Under the pieces are notes generated by a model. It was not told the DNA's origin, did no database searches, and saw only the letters and a program-made list of their open reading frames with translations. Below are positions 59,195 through 64,000 of a stretch of 64,000 nt of DNA, piece after piece; the stretch's first letter is position 1, and each line of letters opens with the position of its first letter. Made by a program: the position numbers and the translations under genes. Origin of the DNA: Streptomyces sp. NBC_01296 (GTDB lineage: Bacteria; Actinomycetota; Actinomycetes; Streptomycetales; Streptomycetaceae); contig NZ_CP130720.1 in assembly GCF_035984415.1 (NCBI RefSeq), positions 7,874,001 through 7,938,000 of the forward strand, in the 5' to 3' direction.

Positions 59195-60916
59195 ATGGCC
59201 GACGCCCTGCTGTTCAACCCGCGCACCTACGACCCGCAGCACTTCGACCCCGAGACCCGCAGGCTGCTGCGCGCCACCGTCGACTGGTTCGAGGAGCGCG
59301 GCAAGCGCCGGCTGATCGAGGACTACCGGTCCCGCGCCTGGCTGGCGGACTTCCTCGCCTTCTCCGCCAAGGAAGGCCTGTTCGCCACGTTCCTCACGCC
59401 GGCCTCCGCCGCCGACGGCCACGCCGACAAGCGCTGGGACACCGCCAGGATCGCCGCCCTCAACGAGATCTTCGGGTTCTACGGTCTCGATTACTGGTAC
59501 GCGTGGCAGGTGACCATCCTCGGCCTCGGCCCCGTCTGGCAGAGCGACAACGCCGCCGCCCGCGCCCGCGCGGCCGAACTCCTCTCCGAGGGCGAGGTGT
59601 TCGCCTTCGGCCTGTCGGAGAAGGCGCACGGCGCCGACATCTACTCCACCGACATGCTGCTGGAGCCCGACGGCAACGGCGGATTCCGGGCCACCGGCTC
59701 CAAGTACTACATCGGCAACGGCAATGCCGCCGCTCTCGTCTCCGTCTTCGGCCGTCGCACCGACGTCGAGGGCCCGGACGGGTACGTGTTCTTCGCCGCC
59801 GACAGCCGCCACCCGGCCTACCACCTGGTGAAGAACGTCGTCGACTCCTCCAAGTACGTCAGCGAGTTCCGCCTCGAGGACTACCCGGTCGGCGCGGACG
59901 ACGTCCTGCACACCGGCCGGGCCGCCTTCGACGCGGCCCTCAACACCGTCAACGTCGGCAAGTTCAACCTCTGCACCGCCTCGATCGGCATCTGCGAGCA
60001 CGCGATGTACGAGGCCGTGACCCACGCGCAGAACCGCATCCTCTACGGCCGCCCCGTCACCGCCTTCCCGCACGTGCGCCGCGAGCTGACCGACGCGTAC
60101 GTCCGTCTCGTCGGGATGAAGCTGTTCAGCGACCGCGCAGTCGACTACTTCCGCACCGCGGGCCCCGACGACCGCCGCTACCTCCTCTTCAACCCGATGA
60201 CGAAGATGAAGGTGACCACGGAGGGCGAGAAGGTCATCGACCTGATGTGGGACGTCATCGCCGCCAAGGGCTTCGAGAAGGACAACTACTTCGCCCAGGC
60301 CGCCGTCGAGATCCGCGGGCTGCCCAAGCTCGAGGGAACGGTCCACGTCAACCTCGCGCTGATCCTGAAGTTCATGCGCAACCACCTGCTGGACCCGGCG
60401 CAGTACGCGCCCGTCCCGATCCGCCTCGACGCGGCCGACGACGACTTCCTCTTCCGGCAGGGCCCGGCCCGTGGCCTCGGCTCCGTACGCTTCCACGACT
60501 GGCGCCCCGCCTTCGACACGTACGCGGCCCTGCCCAACGTCGCCCGCTTCCGCGAGCAGGCGGACGCGCTGTGCACGTTCGTCACCACGGCCGCCCCCGA
60601 CGAGCAGCAGAGCCGCGACCTGGACCTCCTGCTCGCCGTCGGCCAGCTCTTCGCGCTCGTCGTCCACGGCCAGCTGATCCTGGAGCAGGCGCAGCTGACG
60701 GGCCTGGACGAGGACGTGCTGGACGAGCTGTTCGCCGTCCTCGTACGAGACTTCTCCGCGCACGCCGTCGAGCTGCACGGGAAGGACTCCGCCACCGAGG
60801 AGCAGCAGGGCTGGGCCATGGGTGCGGTCCGGCGTCCGGTCATCGATGCGGCCCGCTCGGCCCGGGTCTGGGACCGTGTCGAGGCCCTGTCCGGGGCGTA
60901 CGAGATGGCTCCGTAA
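59195..60916 (+). CDS. Acyl-CoA dehydrogenase-family flavoprotein
   Basis: The 573-residue protein aligns with acyl-CoA dehydrogenase/oxidase-like enzymes: 'FAFGLSEKAHGADIYSTDM' and 'GSKYYIGNGNAA' (FAD/substrate strands, about 140-175), then 'AQNRILYGRPV' (helical domain). The C-terminal helical region is longer than in classical ACADs (about 380-400 residues), like acyl-CoA oxidase-type forms. It probably oxidises an acyl or related thioester. The PadR regulator directly upstream suggests induction by an aromatic or lipid compound. Confidence 0.85.
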   Translation: MADALLFNPRTYDPQHFDPETRRLLRATVDWFEERGKRRLIEDYRSRAWLADFLAFSAKEGLFATFLTPASAADGHADKRWDTARIAALNEIFGFYGLDYWYAWQVTILGLGPVWQSDNAAARARAAELLSEGEVFAFGLSEKAHGADIYSTDMLLEPDGNGGFRATGSKYYIGNGNAAALVSVFGRRTDVEGPDGYVFFAADSRHPAYHLVKNVVDSSKYVSEFRLEDYPVGADDVLHTGRAAFDAALNTVNVGKFNLCTASIGICEHAMYEAVTHAQNRILYGRPVTAFPHVRRELTDAYVRLVGMKLFSDRAVDYFRTAGPDDRRYLLFNPMTKMKVTTEGEKVIDLMWDVIAAKGFEKDNYFAQAAVEIRGLPKLEGTVHVNLALILKFMRNHLLDPAQYAPVPIRLDAADDDFLFRQGPARGLGSVRFHDWRPAFDTYAALPNVARFREQADALCTFVTTAAPDEQQSRDLDLLLAVGQLFALVVHGQLILEQAQLTGLDEDVLDELFAVLVRDFSAHAVELHGKDSATEEQQGWAMGAVRRPVIDAARSARVWDRVEALSGAYEMAP

Positions 60917-61027
60917 CGACGGCAGCGCAGCAGCCGCTCCGGCCCACCACCGCGTCGCCCGCGCGGTGGTGGGCCGTGCTGCTTCCCTCCGGTGGCGGGC
61001 CCCGGCCCGGCTGAGCCGCCCGGCCCG

Positions 61028-61033
61028 TAGCGT
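61028..61033 (+). promoter_or_regulatory. -10-like TAGCGT before a leaderless small ORF
   Basis: TAGCGT is followed by 6 nt and ATG 61040, as in leaderless Streptomyces promoters. Confidence 0.35.
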
Positions 61034-61039
61034 GGTGGC

Positions 61040-61216
61040 ATGACTACGAAGCCGACCGGCGCGAGCGGACCGAAGGTGCCGCCCTCCTATCCGCCCAGGA
61101 CGCCTCCGCCGCAGAAGAAGCCCGTGGAAGCCCCGCGCCCCCGGCCCGCCACGAAGCCGGCGGCCCGGACGCCTGCGCGCGGAGCCCGGATACGGGGTCG
61201 GGCCGCGACCTCGTAG
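61040..61216 (+). CDS. Small basic Pro-rich protein
   Basis: A 58-residue ORF starts 'MTTKPTGASGPKVPPSYPPR', rich in Pro, Lys and Arg, with G/C-biased third positions. It has no recognised domain. It starts 6 nt after a -10-like box, and its stop (TAG) overlaps the -10-like box of the next gene. It may be a nucleic-acid-binding or disordered protein, or not expressed. Confidence 0.4.
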   Translation: MTTKPTGASGPKVPPSYPPRTPPPQKKPVEAPRPRPATKPAARTPARGARIRGRAATS

Positions 61217-61219
61217 GGT
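61214..61219 (+). promoter_or_regulatory. -10-like TAGGGT before the aldo/keto reductase
   Basis: TAGGGT is 6 nt before ATG 61226, with no ribosome site in between. This is consistent with a leaderless transcript. Confidence 0.4.
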
Positions 61220-61225
61220 GGCGGG

Positions 61226-62185
61226 ATGGCGATCACACCACCGGAGAAGGACGGCACCCGGCTGCTGTACGGATGCATGGCGCTCGGCGGCAGCTGGGAC
61301 ACCGATGCGTACGGCCCCGCCGACATCGATGCGGCCGAGGCGGCGATCGAGGCGGCGCTGGACAGCGGAATCGATACCTTCGACCACGCCGACATCTACC
61401 GGCGCGGCAAGGCGGAAGCCGTCTTCGGAGAGGTCCTGGCCCGCACCCCGGGCCTGCGCGAGCGGATCGTGCTGCAGACCAAGTGCGGGATCCGGCTGGC
61501 GGACGGCGGCCTGCCCGGCATGTACGACCTGCGCGGCCCCTCCATCGTGCGGCGCGTCGAGGAGAGCCTCGGCCGCCTCCGCACCGACGTCATCGACGTC
61601 CTGCTCCTGCACCGGCCCGACCCGCTGGCCGCCCCGGAGGACGTCGCGGCGGCCCTCACCTCGCTGCGCGAGCGGGGCCTGGTCCGCCGGTTCGGTGTCT
61701 CGAACATGAACGCCGCGCAGATCGCCGCCCTCCAGCGGCATCTGGAGTTCCCGCTCGTCGCCAACCAGCTGGAGATGAGCCTGGACCGGCGGGACTGGCT
61801 CGAGGACGGCGTCCTCGTCAACACGGCCGCGGCGGCGGCGAACGGCTTCCCGGCCGGGACGCTCGAGTACTGCCTGGAGAACGGGGTCCGACTCCAGGCC
61901 TGGGGCGCGCTGGCGCAGGGCCGGTTCACCGGCGGGCAGGAGAGCCCCGAGGAGCACGCCACGGCCCGCCTCGTGCGGTCGCTGGCCGATGCGAAGGGCA
62001 CGACGCCGGAGACGGTACTGCTGTGGTGGCTGCAGCGGCATCCCGCCCGCGTCGCCCCCGTCGTGGGCAGCAGCCGTCCCGAGCGCATCCGGGCCTGCCG
62101 CGACGCCGCGCTGCGCGAACCCGATCTCACGCACGAGGAGTGGTACGAGCTGTGGATCGCCGCCCGCGGAGCCCCGCTGCCGTAG
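61226..62185 (+). CDS. Aldo/keto reductase
   Basis: The 319-residue TIM-barrel oxidoreductase has the catalytic tetrad in order: Asp and Tyr in 'DTFDHADIYRRG' (about 49-60), Lys in 'VLQTKCGIR' and His in 'LLLHRPDP'. A C-terminal NADPH-binding 'VVGSSRPERIRA' is present. It is most like the YdhF/YajO bacterial AKR group. The substrate is unknown. The gene is convergent with the DUF4190 gene and ends in a small hairpin. Confidence 0.92.
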   Translation: MAITPPEKDGTRLLYGCMALGGSWDTDAYGPADIDAAEAAIEAALDSGIDTFDHADIYRRGKAEAVFGEVLARTPGLRERIVLQTKCGIRLADGGLPGMYDLRGPSIVRRVEESLGRLRTDVIDVLLLHRPDPLAAPEDVAAALTSLRERGLVRRFGVSNMNAAQIAALQRHLEFPLVANQLEMSLDRRDWLEDGVLVNTAAAAANGFPAGTLEYCLENGVRLQAWGALAQGRFTGGQESPEEHATARLVRSLADAKGTTPETVLLWWLQRHPARVAPVVGSSRPERIRACRDAALREPDLTHEEWYELWIAARGAPLP

Positions 62186-62191
62186 CGGGGC
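62171..62191. terminator. Short hairpin at the aldo/keto reductase stop
   Basis: Eight-bp arms GCCCCGCT and AGCGGGGC with a 5-nt loop overlap the TAG stop. This is a weak terminator candidate shared with the convergent gene. Confidence 0.45.
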
Positions 62192-62230
62192 GGGCGGGTC
62201 GGCGGGTCCGGCGGTGTCAGGGTGTGACGG

Positions 62231-62497
62231 TCAGATGCTCCACGACCAGGTCTGGTCCGCGCTGACCACCCAGGCGAGGACGAGGAGGTCGGCGACGCCC
62301 AGGGCGAGGCCGAGCCGGGCGCGTCCGGGACGGCTCGTACCGCGGTGCAGGGCGAGGGCGGCGAGGACGATCGCGGTCGGCCCGAGGAACAGGTTCATCG
62401 CGAGGAGGCCGACCAGGCCGAACACGAACGAGGCCACCGCCATCCCGTCGGCCTGACGGGCGACGGGAGCGGGGAGCGCGGTACCGGGGGTATTCAT
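62231..62497 (-). CDS. DUF4190-like small membrane protein
   Basis: The 88-residue protein has two or three hydrophobic helices with 'GMAVASFVFGLVGLLAMNLF' and 'GPTAIVLAALALHRG', the DUF4190 pattern. The function is unknown. Its ATG overlaps the stop of the upstream 60-residue protein gene (ATGA), so both are made together. Confidence 0.8.
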   Translation of the reverse strand: MNTPGTALPAPVARQADGMAVASFVFGLVGLLAMNLFLGPTAIVLAALALHRGTSRPGRARLGLALGVADLLVLAWVVSADQTWSWSI

Positions 62498-62676
62498 GAT
62501 CGTCCTTCCTGTCGGCCGGCCGGTCGGTGGCGCCGGGTGGACCGCTCGCGCACGGCGAAGACCAGCAACCAGCAGGCGATCGCGGCGGTGGCGGCGAGGG
62601 ATATGTCTACGGGCACATGGGCCACGGTTCCGAGGGCGACCCCCATCAGCATGAGGGCCGCTATCAGGAAGAGCAT
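62494..62676 (-). CDS. Small two-TM membrane protein
   Basis: The 60-residue protein has helices 'MLFLIAALMLMGVALGTVA' and 'ISLAATAAIACWLLVFAV' and a basic tail. GGAGG precedes ATG 62676. It is coupled to the DUF4190 gene and divergent from a TetR gene that may repress it. No family is known. Confidence 0.7.
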   Translation of the reverse strand: MLFLIAALMLMGVALGTVAHVPVDISLAATAAIACWLLVFAVRERSTRRHRPAGRQEGRS

Positions 62677-62724
62677 CGTGCTTCCTCCATCGTGCTCACT
62701 CCAAAGAATAGGAGACAGTTGTGC

Positions 62725-62738
62725 ACTGACTGCTCAGT
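62725..62738. promoter_or_regulatory. Inverted repeat between TetR gene and small membrane operon
   Basis: ACTGA-CTGC-TCAGT (5-bp arms, 4-nt spacer) lies 48-61 bp from each start in the 110-bp divergent gap. It is a candidate TetR operator controlling both directions. Confidence 0.4.
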
Positions 62739-62786
62739 CTAAATGCAAGCGCGCGGATTCAGGGAATCGGGGGTTGACTTTTCGTC

Positions 62787-63455
62787 ATGAGTGAGACCAT
62801 CGGGGCACGCCAGGCCCAACGGAACAAAACTCGCAGGGCCTTGCTGGACGCAGCCCTGTCACTGCTGGAGGAGCAGGGCCTGGGCAGCCTCGGCCTGCGG
62901 GAGGTGACCCGCGTCGCGGGGGTCACCCCGACGGCCTTCTACCGGCACTTCCGCGATACCGAAGAACTGGGAATCGCCCTGGTGGACGAGGCGCTGCAGA
63001 GCCTGCACGGCACCGTCCGCTCGACCCTCACCGCCTCCGGGGACGCGGAGCAGCGGATCGACACGACCGTGGGCCTGATGGCCGAACTCGTACGGGAGTA
63101 CCCGGGGCACATCCGCTTCATCGTGCGGGAACGGCACGGCGGCGTGCGCAGGGTGCGCGAGGCGGTGTCGGGCCAGCTCGACGCGTTCGCCGACGAGGTG
63201 GCCGAGCGCCTCGGCACCGATCCGCTGAGTGCGGGCTGGAGCGCGGACGACCTGCTCATGCTGGCGCGGCTGTACGTCGACCACATGGTGATGACCGTTT
63301 CCGCCTACCTGGCCGCCGGCCCGGAGGGCGAGCAGTGGGCAGCGGTCACGCGCACCGCCCGTCGCCAACTCCGCCTGATCCACACGGGACGGCTGAACTG
63401 GACTCCCGAACGGCCTCGCCGGCAGGGTCGGCGGGCATCGTCCGATCACGATTGA
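62787..63455 (+). CDS. TetR-family transcriptional regulator (FabR-like)
   Basis: The 222-residue protein has an N-terminal HTH (about 15-60) with 'LREVTRVAGVTPTAFYRHF', a pattern similar to FabR-type TetR regulators of fatty acid metabolism. The C-terminal helical domain should bind an unknown ligand. The ribosome site is weak (GGGGG far upstream). It is divergent from two small membrane protein genes and likely represses them through the repeat at 62725-62738. Confidence 0.9.
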   Translation: MSETIGARQAQRNKTRRALLDAALSLLEEQGLGSLGLREVTRVAGVTPTAFYRHFRDTEELGIALVDEALQSLHGTVRSTLTASGDAEQRIDTTVGLMAELVREYPGHIRFIVRERHGGVRRVREAVSGQLDAFADEVAERLGTDPLSAGWSADDLLMLARLYVDHMVMTVSAYLAAGPEGEQWAAVTRTARRQLRLIHTGRLNWTPERPRRQGRRASSDHD

Positions 63456-63557
63456 TCACGATGCCCGAAGGGGACGCGGAAGCCCGCGAGTGCCCAAGTA
63501 TCCTCAGCCGGACGGACTTTGGCTGACCACCAGCGAACCGGACGGCGAGGGGCAGAT

Positions 63558-64000
63558 ATGTGGGGGCGGGGGACGGTCTTAGGGGACCGGTACACACTGG
63601 CCGAGCGGATCGGCGGTGGCGGCATGGGCGAGGTCTGGCGCGCCGACGACGACGTGCTCAGACGGCAGGTCGCGGTGAAGGTCCTGCTGCCCGCGCTGCT
63701 CGACGACGCCTCGTTCGCCGCGCGCTTTCGCCGCGAGGCCACGGTCCTCGCCTCGCTCAGCCACCCGGGCATCGTCGACGTGCACGACTACGGCGAGAGC
63801 CGGATCGAATCCGGTGAGCAGGTCGCGTACATCGTCATGGACCTCGTCGAGGGACGGACGCTGACCGAGGTCCGCTCGCAGTCCGGGCCGCTCCCCGTCG
63901 AGCAGGCGCTCGACATCGCCGGCCAGGCCCTGGACGCGCTGCACGCCGCGCACCTCCAGGGGGTCACGCACCGCGACATCAAGCCGTCGAACCTGATGCT
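63558..64000 (+). CDS. Serine/threonine protein kinase (3' end outside window)
   Basis: The first 147 residues of a Pkn-type kinase are visible: a Gly-rich loop 'IGGGGMGEVW' (about 19-28), the ATP-binding Lys in 'VAVKVLLP', and the catalytic loop 'HRDIKPSNLML' at the window end. The membrane helix and any sensor domain lie beyond 64000. The start is ATG 63558 after GAGGGGC. It phosphorylates protein Ser/Thr; targets are unknown. Confidence 0.9.
   Translation, partial: MWGRGTVLGDRYTLAERIGGGGMGEVWRADDDVLRRQVAVKVLLPALLDDASFAARFRREATVLASLSHPGIVDVHDYGESRIESGEQVAYIVMDLVEGRTLTEVRSQSGPLPVEQALDIAGQALDALHAAHLQGVTHRDIKPSNLM

Noticed and set aside
58940..62134. Very long antisense open frame (over 1000 codons) opposite the acyl-CoA dehydrogenase and aldo/keto reductase
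   Set aside because: It overlaps well-supported genes on the other strand, shows no domain, and is the usual high-G+C antisense artefact.
1..64000. tRNA, rRNA, transposase, integrase or CRISPR
   Set aside because: None seen on either strand by eye; tRNAscan or similar would be decisive for tRNAs.

Overview
The window is chromosomal DNA from an actinomycete, almost certainly a Streptomyces. It has very high G+C, near-exclusive G/C at third codon positions, frequent GTG/TTG starts, AGGAGG-type ribosome sites, ATGA/GTGA gene overlaps, several leaderless-looking promoters, and typical Streptomyces families (DUF6325, SHOCT, GAP, DUF2252, PadR, Pkn kinase). I saw no rRNA, tRNA, CRISPR array, transposase or phage gene.

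Layout. 1-13.3 kb: the end of a secreted repeat protein, a strong bidirectional terminator, then mostly membrane and stress-type genes (ClC channel, SHOCT, DUF6325, GAP, YihY/BrkB, DUF2252, a 14-TM drug exporter, a CPBP protease), plus a broken small secreted-protein gene and a degenerate GyrB-like ATPase lacking TOPRIM. 13.5-17.8 kb: SDR, an MFS/beta-propeller operon with an operator-like palindrome, and a glycosyltransferase. 18.2-41.4 kb: a large Wzx/Wzy/Wzz-type surface polysaccharide locus. It has nucleotide-sugar enzymes (Gfo/Idh oxidoreductase, epimerase, two DegT aminotransferases, two left-handed beta-helix acetyltransferases, WecB-like epimerase, UDP-sugar dehydrogenase), five glycosyltransferases including a WecG/TagA member, a flippase, three Wzz-like proteins (one fused to an O-antigen polymerase-like domain), and three large proteins of uncertain role (DMFase/DUF4082, membrane-anchored beta-helix, alpha/alpha-toroid-like). 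A plus-strand run (18.2-27.9 kb) and a minus-strand run (41.4-31.7 kb) flank the polymerase region. The enzyme set fits synthesis of diacetamido or aminouronic sugars such as UDP-ManNAc(3NAc)A, then lipid-linked assembly, flipping and polymerisation. No priming phosphoglycosyltransferase was found.

41.5-53.6 kb: an alpha/beta hydrolase, a methyltransferase, a sensor kinase that lost its ATPase domain, and a three-gene module (unknown protein, MoxR AAA+ ATPase, VWA-like protein with HExxH). Next come a P-loop kinase, a PAP2 phosphatase, decayed remnants of an efeO-efeB-efeU iron-uptake operon, and an SGNH hydrolase. 53.9-64 kb: two secreted metallopeptidases (M6 and M1), a PadR regulator with a perfect palindromic operator, an acyl-CoA dehydrogenase, an aldo/keto reductase, two small membrane proteins, a TetR regulator, and the start of a Ser/Thr kinase cut by the window end.

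A recurring feature is the micro-ORF ending in TGATG, so that its stop overlaps the next start (before YihY, before the MoxR/VWA module, and before PAP2). This suggests translational coupling. All functional calls rest on reading the sequence and recalled family motifs; no database search was run.
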